Shown here: positions 21,958 to 34,021 of the stretch, one piece after another
Layout of the letters: every line of letters starts with the position of its first letter
Numbering within the stretch: the stretch's first letter is position 1
Assembly: GCF_033568475.1 (NCBI RefSeq)
Contig: NC_133122.1
Span: forward strand, 145,342,861-145,406,860
DNA from: Henckelia pumila
Taxonomy: Eukaryota; Streptophyta; Magnoliopsida; Lamiales; Gesneriaceae
DNA: 64,000 bases
Reading direction: 5' to 3'
The notes under the pieces: generated by a model
The model's input: the letters and a program-made list of their open reading frames with translations, nothing else
Told to the model about the DNA's origin: nothing
Databases searched by the model: none
Position numbers and translations under genes: made by a program

Positions 21958-22866
21958 TTCTTTAATTTACAATAAAAATGTTGTTTTATGCAATATCTGT
22001 TTGCCCCCTATTTTTCTTCACCATATATGATTTTACCTTAATTTGTTAATGAATTTAACTTTTGGGTCTTAATTTCTTGTCTTGTTTATCAATTAATTTC
22101 GACCGTGACCGTTCTCATAAATTAACCTTTGTGTGTTTGTCTTGTCTCTAAGATTTTGTACAATCAAATAATAGATTTTATTTGGGAAAAATATATATAA
22201 TTAATTTTTTTTAGTGTTTGACAATTAGAGGACCGCAAAATTCAATTGGCGAGGATCTATTGACGGTAGTAACAAAGCTAGGTGCCAAGATTCAATTCAG
22301 AAAAACTAACTAATGGAGTAATGGGCATGAATATGATTGATTAGTCCGATAAATTTTGTCCAGTTAATTACTTTGGTAAATTCTCTTTTTAGTTCAATTT
22401 GTTGAGTTTCACTATAGGTTTTTTTAGTTCCAAAATTGGTAATTGTGATCCAAAATTGTTGTTTCTGTTGGACTTTAGACATTTGAGTTTTATTTGAATA
22501 GAAAATTGGAAAAGTAATGACTTGTTAAAGTGCATAGATGATTAAGTGTGGAATAAATGAGTATCTCACGTTATAAGAAAATAAATATGACATAGGTGAG
22601 TTTTTATTGTTTTACACTTTATGAAGATATAAGAATGATTAGTCAAGCGATTCTCTCGCGTGCCTGCACACGGGTGCAAATTAGTCCTTGATTTGCATTG
22701 GAAAAGACTTGAATTGGCGTACTGAGTACATGCCTCAGGGATGAGTGCAAGCATATCAAAATATTTTGTCTTAAATAATTTTTTTTTGAAAAGTATTTTT
22801 ATATTATGAGGTATATGATTATTTAAAATTTAAAATATAAATTATATAGAAAAAAATATGTTAGAT

Positions 22867-23003
22867 AGAGTTTTGAAATTGTGATCAACCATCACGTGCA
22901 CTTATGCGTGCACGTGATGTTCATCTATTAGATATAGAAGATGTCGCGTCAGCGATACACATATAAATGTACATGATGGTTTGCTCACCATATCAAAACT
23001 CAT
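22867..23003. mobile_element. Short inverted-repeat element carrying G-boxes
   Basis: The ends form ~30-bp imperfect inverted repeats (AGAGTTTTGAAATTGTGATCA / TGAGTTTTGATATGGTGAGC). Inside is a perfect 12-bp hairpin, CATCACGTGCAC (22890-22901) and GTGCACGTGATG (22908-22919). Each arm contains CACGTG, the core bound by plant bHLH and bZIP factors. It lies about 0.9 kb upstream of the broken MLP exon 1. 21958-22866 is otherwise featureless. Confidence 0.6.
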
Positions 23004-23569
23004 TATAAATAAAAATAAGATGAAAATATACATACAATCGGTTGCCAATTTTCTGGGCTTTAATTTGGATCTGACACCCAATTAACTACCCAACTACTGT
23101 GCTATCCACTTGATCCAAATGCTCTGCACGACAAATTTAAGGATCCTTTAATTTCTCAAAAAATTTTAACTGATCCACAAGAGGTTTTTCTCTTTTCTTC
23201 CTGCATTTTTTGTTCTCCCCAACGTGGAAAGCTGAGCAGTGGAATTACTCACATAACATTGCTCTCTCAGAAACTTTAAAAAAAAAAAAAAAAAAAAGCA
23301 CACAAGTTATTGTTTTTTTTTTTTTTTTGAGATAACACACAAGTTAATTAAGCCCAAGAACATATTTCTTATTTGTACGTACGTAGGACAGTACGTACCA
23401 CATATATAATACAAGCTTAATTATACTAGTTTTCTTCATGTAATATTTTTCCCCATATGTCCACTCATGATCACATTTTATTATTACATTTGCACACACT
23501 TTATTCCAATTTCCACGTACAACGAACGTAGATATTTCACATATAACTTAATATAATTATCTTCACAAA

Positions 23570-24430
23570 TTATCCGAAAATATGAGTCTCGACTTCTGTA
23601 GTGAACTCGATGAAGAAACCTATGAGCGAAAGCGGGTGCGGATTCTCCGGCTTGAGCAGCTCATATTCCACAGTCCATGTAATAAAATCCACCCCATCTT
23701 TGGTTTCAACGTGAATGGTTATAGTCATATTCTTGTATGTCTCCAATAGATCTCCCGAAAGCATTTTATAGGAGATGGTCTTTTTCACCTCGTCTATGCC
23801 GTGGAGCAGTTGCTTGGCAGTTTGTTCCTTCCCATCTTCATGCATGCATGCATAATTTTTCATTAAAGATTTTGCAAATTAAAAATAAGGAAAAATAAGT
23901 TTTTTGGTCCATTAACTTATCAATATTTTGGTTTTGGTCCATTAACTTTTTCGATATGGGTATTGGTATACTAACTTTGCATTTTCAGTGTTTTTGATCC
24001 AACTGCATACGTGTCAACTTCTGATTGGTCCAAAATGATGACGTGAACCAATCAAAAGCTGACACGTATGAAGTTGGACCAAAAAACACTGAAAATACAA
24101 AGTTAGTGTACCAAAACCCACATCGAAAAAGTTAATTGACCAAAATCCAAATGGAGTAAAGTTACTGGACTAAAAAACTTATTTTTTCTAAAAATAATAT
24201 ATACAAGGAAGTAATTATAATATGCAATTTACCCACGTACCAAGAGTATATTTCCATTCGATGACGGACCCATTGGTGCCATATTCTCCTTGGTGCAAGT
24301 CACATGCTTGGACTTTTGCGGGCGTGACATTGGACAAGTGGTGCGGCCTTTCGCTCATCAGGCGATGAAACACGTCCCCGCCGGCTTTGAACGCTACTTG
24401 GGCGATGAGCTTGCAAGGTAGTCCTGCCAT
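23570..24430 (-). CDS. Major latex protein-like (Bet v 1 family), 151 aa, two exons
   Basis: Exon 1 is 24430-24241 and exon 2 is 23835-23570, with a GT-AG intron of 405 bp in phase 1. The joined frame is 152 codons including the stop, the usual MLP length (~150 aa). Exon 1 begins MAGLPCKLIAQVAFKAG and contains RPHHLSNVTP. Exon 2 contains AKQLLHGIDE, GDLLETYKN and WTVEYELLKPENPHP, the order expected of the Bet v 1/START-like fold whose cavity binds hydrophobic ligands. MLPs are soluble, without a signal peptide here, and are linked to stress and development. The ligand of this one is unknown. A TATA box lies ~70 bp upstream. The intron carries a ~300-bp foldback element. A dead sister copy lies 1.6 kb downstream. 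Confidence 0.9.
23888..24188. mobile_element. Foldback MITE in MLP intron
   Basis: Left arm AAAATAAGTTTTTTGGTCC pairs with right arm GGACTAAAAAACTTATTTT. The inner parts (GACACGTATG / CATACGTGTC, TGGTCCAA / TTGGACCA) also pair, so nearly the whole ~300 bp can fold on itself. It is non-coding and related in style to 28664-28977 and 43733-44090. The superfamily is not settled. Confidence 0.75.
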
Positions 24431-24498
24431 TTCTTTCTTTCTCTTTTTTTTTTTTTTTTATTATGTGCAATATGTATCTTCGTCTAATTGTTTCTCTC

Positions 24499-24506
24499 TA
24501 TATATA
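24499..24506 (-). promoter_or_regulatory. Probable TATA box of the MLP-like gene
   Basis: TATATATA about 70 bp upstream of the MLP start codon on the minus strand, in good position for a plant core promoter with a short leader. The distance is all that supports it. Confidence 0.5.
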
Positions 24507-25223
24507 CACCAAAATTATAGTTCTTTAATGGATTTAATTTTTGGGGCTTTCTTGTGTATTTCATTAAATGATTTCGATTGTGACCGTTGCCATAAATCTT
24601 TTCATGTATTATTATTTATTAGTCTTGTCCCTAAGATTTTGCCCAGTCAAATACTAGATTTGGTTTGGGAAAAAAATAAAGAAATGCGATTATTAAAAAT
24701 AGTTTTCGTTTTTTTATCTGAACAAAGAGTTTAAATAATTAGGAGAGTTGGCTTTTTTAAAAAATAAAAAGAAAAGAAGAAAGTTACTGCATCATCTTCA
24801 TGTGTTTATCTAGTTATCATTAAAATTCCATTGTGTTTGAGAATAACTAGTGTTTGCGATTAAAAAAAAATTATAATAACTTATTTTTAGAGGTTGTAAA
24901 CACTACCATGGAGTACCGTAATTCGATTCGACCCAAAGATGACATGATTATATTGAATTAGTTCGTATATCGAGATCAAGGGCAAGATATTTGGTTGATT
25001 ATCATTGAGTTATACTACATGTATAATGAAAAAGATAATGCTATATATATAATATATGTGTATGTATAGAGAGTTACACGCTCTATTATAAATTATGAAA
25101 GTATCCCAATTTTTTTTTTTGGAAATTCTTTCTTTTCAACTTGCATGTTGTACTTTGTCTTGCTCAAAAAAAATTTAATTAAACATATTATATGTTATAA
25201 TTTTATTATTTATTGTGCAGTTT

Positions 25224-25848
25224 TAGAGGTGTCAAAATTGAACTCGACCCGAGTCGACCAGAAAAATATCGGATTAAGGTTGAGATTTTTGGGTTCAGGT
25301 CAGATCGGGTCGGACTCGAAATTTGACTCGAAAAAATTAATCGAGTTGGGTCAGATATGGGTCAGCCCGAAATGACCCAATTTTTTTAAAACTTATTTAT
25401 ATAATTAAGAAATATTAATTTTATTTTTATATATTGTATATTTGAAATAAAATTATTGTATGTTATATCATAGATTTTCATCATGTAATAATTTTTTGTA
25501 AAATCTTGATTTTTAAAAATGATTGTTTATTTTGTTTAGTAAGTATTTTAAATTTTGTACAATTAAACTTTCAAATTTAAATTAAATATACACGAGATTT
25601 TTGTTATTATGTATTTAAATAAAATTACTATATTGATTATTATTATGTGTATTTAATTATTTTGTTAAAAAAACAAAAAAAAACAAAAAATCAAATCGGG
25701 TAGGTTTGGATTGATCGGATTTGTCGAGTTCGGATTTGAGTTAGTTATTTTCGAATTTATTCGGGTTCATGTTGAGAAATTTTTAGCAATACCTCGTCGT
25801 CAACCAACCCAAATCCATCCGGTCGGCTCATCCGAATTGACTCTCCTA
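25224..25848. mobile_element. hAT-like MITE, 'GGGTCGGACTCGAA' interior
   Basis: Ends TAGAGGTGTCAAAATTG and (reverse complement of the right end) TAGGAGAGTCAATTCGG. Flanks T-G-CAGTTT (25216-25223) and T-T-CAGTTT (25849-25856) form an 8-bp duplication with one mismatch. The interior has repeated GGGTC/GACTCG/TCGGGT words and an AT-rich centre. Non-coding. Apart from a short relic of the 46712 element at 24843-24907, 24431-25223 shows nothing. Confidence 0.7.
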
Positions 25849-26088
25849 TTCAGTTTACGAGATTTACGTTGAGATAATTATACGATAGAAATTTTATTTT
25901 TTTGAATAATATTTATGATTTTAGTTTAATATTTTTCTCTCAAACTTTTTTTCGTACTTGACCAATCAAGTTGATTTATTTGAGATGAGAACATTAGAAT
26001 TCAATTTTTTTAAAAAAATAATATATACCTTTGTATGCAATCAATAAGATATCACAATATTTCTCATCAAATATTTTGAAAAAATATA

Positions 26089-26332
26089 CTCCCTCCGTCC
26101 CAATTATATTGTTCACTTTTTTTTTGTCCCAAATATATAGTCATATACCATATTTAGTAATATTTTTTTACTAATATACTCATATTAACTACATCTTAAA
26201 AATTGTGCAATCATTTTTTAATACATTAAATAGGGATAAAATAGGAAGTCTATATAAAATTTACTTTTTCAATAACTTTTTTTTAATCTGTGTGAAAAAG
26301 AAAAGAGGACAATATATATGAGACAAAGAGAG
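26089..26332. mobile_element. Stowaway-type MITE
   Basis: Left end CTCCCTCCGTCCCAATTATA and right end ATGAGACAAAGAGAG form the classic inverted repeats of plant Stowaway (Tc1/mariner) MITEs. It is flanked by TA at 26087-26088 and 26333-26334. 244 bp, non-coding. Confidence 0.88.
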
Positions 26333-26334
26333 TA

Positions 26335-28214
26335 TAATTTATTTTTTTCAAATAACTCAACTTGATTGGCCAATAAATGCAAAAAAAATTGAGGAAAAAA
26401 TATTAATCTAAAATCATAAATATTATTGAAAATAAATAGCATATAATTAAGACTCTCGGCTTGAATCTAGTAAAAGTGCACAAAAAATAAAAAAAAAGAT
26501 TAAAAAAAATTATTTTTTCATCAAAGTATTTTTTTAACTAGTTAAACAATTGTAGTTTGAAAAGAAATAATTTTTAGAAGAGATTTGAGATAACTTCCTA
26601 ATTTAATAGAGTGTGTAACCCTTTATATAACAATCTATGTACACATAACATTATCCTAATGAAAATTATACGTATGTTTACACGTACACATTTGAATTAC
26701 AAAATTATGTCCTATGTACTAATGAAAAAATATCTTAATTTATTTGGATAATTTTTTGTAATTTCAAAAGTAACATGTAACTGGATATGTAAACTTCATT
26801 ATACATAGTATTTTTCATTATTACATTTGCATCCATGCAGCGAGCTACTACGTGCTATCGATCGGCCTCGTGCAAACAACAAATCATTATTAATAAAACA
26901 AGAGCATCTGGTGTAACTAAATTTTGGTAAAGTTTTTTTTCAATATTCCATAAGTTCCTTTCATTTGCTTTCGTGTTTTACACTTCATTTTATTTTCTTG
27001 TTCAAATCATTTTTCAATTTTTTTTTCTTGCCACAATCCACATAATCATCCAAAACAAAAAAAAATTCTACCAAAAATTGCAATCGATTTTAACATTTTA
27101 TAGTTTTATAAATCTTTGAATTCATTTTTATAGTTTGTAGACACGCATCGCGTATGTCACGACTACTAGTATAAAAAATTGACCAATTTATTTGTTACAA
27201 CGTCAATCAAAATCAAATAACAACGTAAACCAATAAATTAAAAAAAATCTATTATACGAAAATATGGCCAAGCATAAAATGTGGTCTTGGTCCTAACCAT
27301 GACCTTAATTTAATGAAATTTACTCCATAGATAGATTTGATCTATTTTTTTTTAAGTTCTAAAAGCATAAAAATATTTATTTTTTAAAAGAAATATGAGT
27401 AATCTGAGCATTGGGACTTCGAACAGGGAGCCGGTCGGCCGGCATTATTTGAAGAAATTTGATATGTTGTCCATTCATAATGTTAATTATTGAGGTGTTA
27501 TTCAATTATTGTACTTACAATTCATCATTTTAATAGACGAGTGACAAATCATTGGTGCACATGGTGAGTGGACAAAATATCAAAATTGTTATTTGAATAT
27601 CAAGGGATATAGAGCCGAAATTATTCATATATCAAAAAATTTTGATTTTATTGATGGCAGTACGTAGGAGCTACTGTGACAAATTCAATTCAAAATTTCA
27701 CCAAAACTCAAAAAAAAAAAAAAACTAATGAAGTAAAAATACATAAATATAAAAGTAAACAAATTCCCTCAAAATTTTGTTTTTGGGGGAAACAAAACAC
27801 TAAACTTTCAAGAAGATAAAGACGACTCGAAAATTAAAAATAGCAAGCAAACATGTACTATAGTAATTTTATAATTTTTTGTAATTAAACTTACCATTTT
27901 GAATTTTACATAGTATTAATTCTCAAGATCACTGAATTAGTACTTACCAGGGGAACCGTCCTAAAATGTAGCCCCTTGTAATATTGTGAATTTGATGATA
28001 ATTGCTAATTAGATCTGTATAAAGGGTTTGTTTTAATTAAGTGACTAATAATTATTTCTCACACGTTAAAGTTGAAATATATTTTCCCAATTTTTCCCTT
28101 TATTCTAATTACGGATGGGCAATTTGTCAAGACATTTCCATTATTTATTTGATCATTTCGTTTGTTATAACATAGATGGTTTTAATAGTGAATCTTTATT
28201 TTCAATAATGTAAT
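26335..28214. other. AT-rich intergenic DNA, nothing recognised
   Basis: About 1.9 kb with very low GC. Several A- and T-runs, no coding frame above chance and no clear element ends. Confidence 0.5.
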
Positions 28215-28552
28215 TTGCATGTTTTTTTTTTCATTTTTGTCCTGTTACAGTGAATTTTTATTTGTAGTTTTGTAACTTATATATTATTTTTATTTTTGAT
28301 CATTTAACTTGTATTTTATTTCATTTTCGGTCATTTTTTATAATCGATATAAAAATCACAAATAAATTAAAATAACTACAAGTTAAAGCACAAAAAATGA
28401 AAACAATAACTTGTCTAAAAATAAAACTACTGTAACAATACCAAAAATAAAAAAAAACAAAAAATAAACATGCAAGTTATATGACCGAAAATAAAAATTC
28501 ACCGTTAACAGAACCAAAATGAAAATTGCAAATAACATGACCAAAAATATAG
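28215..28552. mobile_element. Degenerate foldback element
   Basis: The left side (GTTACAGTGAATTTTTATTT) can pair with the right side (AAAATAAAAATTCACCGTTAAC), flanked by TTTGGTC/GACCAAAA-type words. It is a decayed MITE of the style seen at 23888, 28664 and 43733. Confidence 0.5.
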
Positions 28553-28663
28553 TTCTCCCTATACGTACATATTGAACGGGAAAAAAAATACTCTACTCTA
28601 CTTTTCTCCCTTTACATATTGTATGAAAAAAAAAAAAAAAAAACCTAATCTACTCCACTTGTT

Positions 28664-28977
28664 GGGAAAATTACAATTTTGGTATTTTATGTTTGTCATT
28701 TTGCGATTTCGGTCTTTTATGTTTTCATATTTCAGTTTTAGTCTTGTATGTTTCGATTTTTGGCAATTTCAGTCATTTTTATTTGAAAATGATCACGTGA
28801 CACTAGACACGTCAGCTCCACATCAGCACTGTATTGGTACCACATCAGCGTCACATCAGAAAAGGACTAAAATTGCCAAAAAAATAAAGATATCGGACTA
28901 AAACTGAAATCTGAAAATATAAAGGACCAAAATCGCAAAGTGACAAACATACCGGACTAAAAAAAACAATTTTCCCC
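28664..28977. mobile_element. Foldback MITE, Mutator-like by target duplication
   Basis: Ends GGGAAAATTACAATTTTGG and (reverse complement of the right end) GGGGAAAATTGTTTTTTTTA. Flanks share ACTTGTT (28657-28663 and 28979-28985), possibly 9 bp with a mismatch. The centre carries CACGTCAGC/CACATCAG repeats. Non-coding. Confidence 0.65.
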
Positions 28978-29511
28978 TACTTGTTCCCTAAATCCAGATT
29001 TTATGAACAGTACTTCTTTAAATTTAGGAATGAAATACATTCCTTAAATATAAAATATTATTTCCCCAAAACCAGATTTACCTCAAATTTTTTATTTTAC
29101 AATATGTTTTATGATAACTTGTTACAATTATTCCTCAAATTGTGTCATTGGCTAAAAAGAAGTTTTGTAACGTATTAAGGCATTCCACTACACTAAGTGG
29201 ATTCGGGGTAATTGATCATATTCGAGTATTTATTGATCGATTTGGGAATAACGTTTATAATTGTTTTAAAATTCGCAATCTAAAAATATTCTAATAAAAA
29301 AACCTTTATAATATAAATAATTTTTAAAATAACAATTATATACAAAAAAAAAAAATAAAAAAGAAGAAAGAAAATTGGTGGAAAATATAAATTGGATTAA
29401 AGTTTGGTTTAGCAAATGTATGATTTCCCGGGCTTTTTGGCAGAGTTGAAAAGCGAAGCCACTCATTCCCTTTCTCTTGTTTTATTCTTCTTTTCTCCCA
29501 ACTGATCAAAT

Positions 29512-29787
29512 ATGCATCCCACGTTCAATGACAGCTCCTCAAGATTTAATTTTTTTTCCTTATTGGAGAAAACAAATCACTCAAACTCAGTCACGAAATT
29601 TGATGAACTAGGGAAAATCAGACAAACCCTTTTCCCGTCTTACGACCTCCTCGCAAGGAGAGAAGGGTTTTTTCCTTGTCTATTTTCCCTGGTGAATCGA
29701 TTGAAGAGGCTTCCGATCTTGATAGATTGTTCAAATGCTCTTGGTGTTTTTGGATTCGAGTTAATTAGCTTTGATGATTATGGTTAA
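29512..29787 (+). other. Possible upstream ORF overlapping the RopGEF start
   Basis: A 91-codon frame starting ATGCATCCC and ending TAA overlaps the RopGEF start codon by 14 nt in another frame. It shows no known domain. It matters only if transcription starts upstream of 29512, which the sequence does not prove. 28986-29511 is AT-rich promoter-side DNA with a TATAAATT at about 29384. Confidence 0.3.
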
Positions 29788-32098
29788 GGAAGAAAGGAGC
29801 GTACATAAATCCAGGTCTTTTCAATTCCGGAAAATGTTCGATTTCATCAATCAGCATGATGACAAGGTGGAAAATACGCGTGAAGCTGCCGCATCGCCTG
29901 AGGTACCGGAAGTTCAACAAATTGATAGTGATTTGGATAAAAGCCCGGTTTCTAAATCGAGACCTAGAGTAGGGAATTGCAAAAGGGAAAGGCCGGTTTC
30001 GGGTAATCTTCAATCTCATCTCACATTTGATTCAGTTCAATCCAATGCAATTCATTCATTGTTAAAGTCTTGCTTTTTCGTTTTTATTCTTGTTTGTTAA
30101 TGATGCGTGGGGAATTGGATGTTAATTCTATCTTCCGGTTTTAGATATGGAATTAATGAAGGAAAGGTTTGCCAAGTTGCTCCTAGGAGAGGACATGTCC
30201 GGTGGAGGAAAGGGTGTTTCCTCTGCTTTGGCCTTGTCGAACGCCATCACGAATCTTGCTGGTAAAGTTTCATATCAATGTGATTATGAGTAGAAAAATA
30301 AGAATATATGGGATTGCTATTCTGATATTACAAGGCCAAATTAGGCTTTTGCGGTTATTTTTACCTCCTTCTTTGATCGAACACGTATGGTGAACATTAG
30401 TTAGTGACCCATGATCAAAATCTTGCAGCTTCTGTTTTTGGAGAGCAAAGTAAGTTAGAGCCCATGTCTGTAGAGAGGAAAGAAAGATGGAAAAAGGAAG
30501 TAGATTGGCTTTTATCAGTTACAGATTATATAGTAGAATTTGTTCCTTCTCAACAGAAATCGAAAGATGGAACAGAGATGGAGGTAAAACATCATTTGTC
30601 TCTATGTATTTTCCTCAAGAAAAGGGCAACATTTTTCTTGAGTACTCACTGTATTTATATGATAATGTTTTGCTTGTGTTTATTTCATGTTTCTTAGATA
30701 ATGTTAACGCAACAGAGGAGAGACCTTATGTTGAACATTCCAGCCTTACGCAAGCTTGATGCAATGCTTATCGTAAGAACATGCTACTTATGTGTCTTGC
30801 AAAAGCATTGATTTCTTTTACACTTGTAACTTGCCAGACGTAGTATTCTTATGAAATTATAACGGCAGGGTATCCTGGAAAACTTTGAAGGACAACAAGA
30901 ATTCTGGTATGTATCAAGAGATGCTGATGAGTCCGAAAAAGGGATCCAAAGAAATGATAAATGGTGGCTGCCTACAGTAAAGGTTCCCTCGACAGGACTT
31001 TCAGAAGAATCGCGGCAGTTTTTGCAAAAACAGAAGGAAGCTGTAAACCAAGTATTGAAAGCGTCCATGGCCATAAATGCTCAAATACTTTTAGACATGG
31101 AGATCCCAGATAACTACATTGAATCACTCCCCAAGGTGTGTGGAAAAGGAGAATATTCTCTTGTATTAGAATGTTTCATTGGAAAATTAATATGGTTTTT
31201 ATGATTTGTGCATGTGCTGGTATCTTGCAGAATGGCAGATCAAGTCTCGGTGAATTAATCTATAAAAACATCACCGTCGAGTTCTTTGATCCTCAGCAAT
31301 TCCTTTTGGCAATGGACATGGCATCCGAGCACAAGGTTCTTGACCTAAAGAACAGAATTGAGGCATCTATTGTGATATGGAAAAGGAAAATGCACCAAAA
31401 GGATGGGAAATCTGGATGGGGTTCGGCTGTGAGCTTGGAGAAGAGAGAGCTTTTCGAAGAACGAGCGGAGACTATCCTACTCCTTCTCAAACATCAATTT
31501 CCTGGACTTCCACAATCCTCACTCGACATTAGTAAAATCCAATACAACAAAGTACGAATGAAAATAACAAAAAACATTTGATTTCAAAGTTTTCATGATA
31601 ACAAGAAACCATCACTTGCTGTATTAGCTATTTCGTTAATTCCAATTTCCAAAATTGTAGGATGTGGGGTTGTCAATACTTGAAAGCTACTCCAGGGTAC
31701 TGGAAAGCTTGGCCAATACAGTGATGTCTCGTATCGAGGATGTCTTGTATGCAGATTCTCTAGCCCAAGATCCATCGCTCGAAGTTGGAACGTGGAAGCA
31801 ATCACTGAAAAATTCCTGTCTATCACAACCTCAAAGCCCAGAGGCCGGGAATTTGAGTTCTGCAGCGGAGACGCCGACAGGTTCAATGACTTTGTCTGAT
31901 TTCATGGGGTGGAATGTAGAGCCTCCCACGACAGAAATCAGGAAGAATCATTCGACCGGTAACTTGTTGTCTTCTACTAGTAAGGATGAAGAAGAAACAT
32001 TGGTGACAAAACCTTCCCATTTTAACATTATCAAGAAATTATCTTACATTGATAAGATTGAGATGAGTGGTTTGAGAAGTCCTACTTCTCGACATTGA
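29774..32098 (+). CDS. Rop guanine-nucleotide exchange factor (PRONE domain), 533 aa, seven exons
   Basis: RopGEFs switch on plant ROP/RAC small GTPases at the plasma membrane, driving polar growth downstream of receptor kinases. Exons: 29774-30002, 30145-30261, 30429-30583, 30698-30772, 30869-31135, 31231-31551 and 31661-32098, all joined by GT-AG introns in a continuous frame. The PRONE domain spans about residues 77-428. It opens with [20 protein letters not shown], contains the KWWLP 'WW loop' (223-227) that contacts ROP, and ends near [15 protein letters not shown]. The N-tail (1-76) is basic and variable. The C-tail (429-533) is Ser-rich with TLSDFMGW, typical of the regulatory tail. 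No frame damage. The second ATG (29780) is an alternative start. The subfamily member was not identified. Confidence 0.94.
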
Positions 32099-32500
32099 TC
32101 CGTTTGCGGAGAAATATGACAATAGATACAAGATTAACTGTATGCAATGAGCTCTGAAAGAGAACAGATCGATGTTCAACTTAAAATGTACAGATGCTGA
32201 TAACCTTTGAGGCTTCCATCAGTTGAGTTAGCTTATAAAATGATTGCCCTTCCTTCCAATTTTGGATAGGGAAGCACAAGTCACCTGCACTTTGGTACTT
32301 GGAGTGGTTAGTTTTTGTTCCCTTCATGTATCCATGAAACTTGTCTAATTTCATTGATTCGGAATTTTTGTCATTGTTTCTTAATTTGACTAGCTGATTA
32401 CATGACCATCTCCTGGAGTACTGCATGTTATCCATGGATAGGACCCGACCCATTACCTGATCCGTATCCTAGACTTTAAATTTTAAATATTAATATATTA
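32099..32500. other. RopGEF 3' region
   Basis: Downstream of the RopGEF stop, presumably 3' UTR and terminator. No clear AATAAA hexamer could be singled out and no second gene is visible. Confidence 0.4.
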
Positions 32501-32730
32501 TTCATCCTGTCTCATTCATTTACGCTTATGTGATTTTATACAAATTATGAAAGTATTTGGAAAAGTAAATTTTATAAAGTAATTTCTTATTTTACATTTA
32601 TTTAATAAAAAGTTTAATATAATAAAATAATTATACAAGTAGTTAACGATATTAATTTAATATAAGTAAATTGATAAAAAGATAAGAGAGATAACATTAA
32701 ATGAAGAAACATATATTTGAGACGGATGAA
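32501..32730. mobile_element. Degenerate Stowaway-like MITE
   Basis: Left end TTCATCCTGTCTCATTCATT and right end TTTGAGACGGATGAA are inverted. The interior resembles 26089-26332 (TTATGAAAGT.., AGTAAATTTTATAAAG). About 230 bp. The TA duplication is not clear. Confidence 0.6.
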
Positions 32731-32759
32731 AAAAAAAATCTAGTATTGATGAGCAAAAC

Positions 32760-33445
32760 TAGGGATGTCAATGGGGCGGGTTTGGCCAAACCCGAGACCC
32801 GCCCTATTAAGAAAATATGGGCCCATTACTTGCCCCACTCACAAATCTAAAATGGGGCGGGTTGAACCGTGAGACCCATGGAACCCACGAATTTCTTAAA
32901 ACGAAAAACAGATCAGGTCGTAGGTGGTGATCAAAAGAAAAAATAAAATCTTAAAATTGAGATTCCCAGTATAATATGCAAAATAGAATCTTAAAATACT
33001 TCTCAATTAAAATTTGAATATGAAACTTGTTATACATGATAGAAACTTGTATCATAGCAACAGATGTAGGTTGTAGTCGAAGGTTAGGCGTCGAAGGACA
33101 GACAGGCAGGCAATGGCCAATGTAGTTTAATTAAAAGCATGAAGAGTTTAAGAAGAATTTTTTTAAGAATTAAATTAAAAGATGAAAGTGGGAGAGATGA
33201 TGACGGAGCTGATGGGATGGAGTGACTAGAAAGAATATTTGAGAAATAAAAACCTATAAGTATTTATATGTATGTATTATATATGAGACGAGTCTTATAG
33301 AACCTATTATCCATCTTATATCCTCCTGGGTCTAAAAAAGTGGATCCGAGACTCATCCAAAACCCATTTATTGAACCCAAACTCTTCCCAAATGAGGAGG
33401 GTCCATTGTAGGTTTGGGTACAACCCGAACCCATTAACATCCCTC
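32760..33445. mobile_element. hAT-like MITE, 'GGGCGGGTTTGGCC' interior
   Basis: Ends TAGGGATGTCAATGGGGCGG and (reverse complement) GAGGGATGTTAATGGG. The 8-bp flank AGCAAAAC (32752-32759) matches AGCAGAAC (33446-33453) at 7 of 8 bases. The inner ends carry self-complementary GGTTTGGCCAAACCC. Same family as 59215-59815. Confidence 0.8.
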
Positions 33446-34021
33446 AGCAGAACAGAGAGATTATATATTTATGTTTCTAGTCTCTAGATCTATCGTGCCA
33501 TTCTTGTTTGTGGAATAATGCAAATAATAAATATGCTTTTAACTTTTATAATAATATAAAAAATTATACCATTTGTGATTTGACGAATCTTATATAATTG
33601 TTTATTCGTAGGGTAATCATCCAAGCATGAAAAATGTATTCGCTTGTCCTTCTACATTTGGCTGACTAATTTGATTGAATTGAATATTGAAATAAGATCT
33701 TATGGAATGCTTTTGTTTAATTTTTGTTATAAACATACTAGATTACTGGTGAAAAATTCTTAATGTTAAAAAATGCTATACATATAATTATCTGATAAGT
33801 CTAACATGTTCAATCAATTAAACTTCGAGTATGAATCGTGTCAAACATGAGTTTAAATTTTAATGGACGGGACAAATATAAAGTTCTTCAAAATCCTTGA
33901 AAGGGTAAGATATTAAATCCTTGCCAATCCGGCTCATATTCAAGTAACTAACTCAACCCATTTTCGTCCTTAGATGTGACGTAATCATTAACTCATGTGT
34001 ATCATTTATTACATTTGGTAT

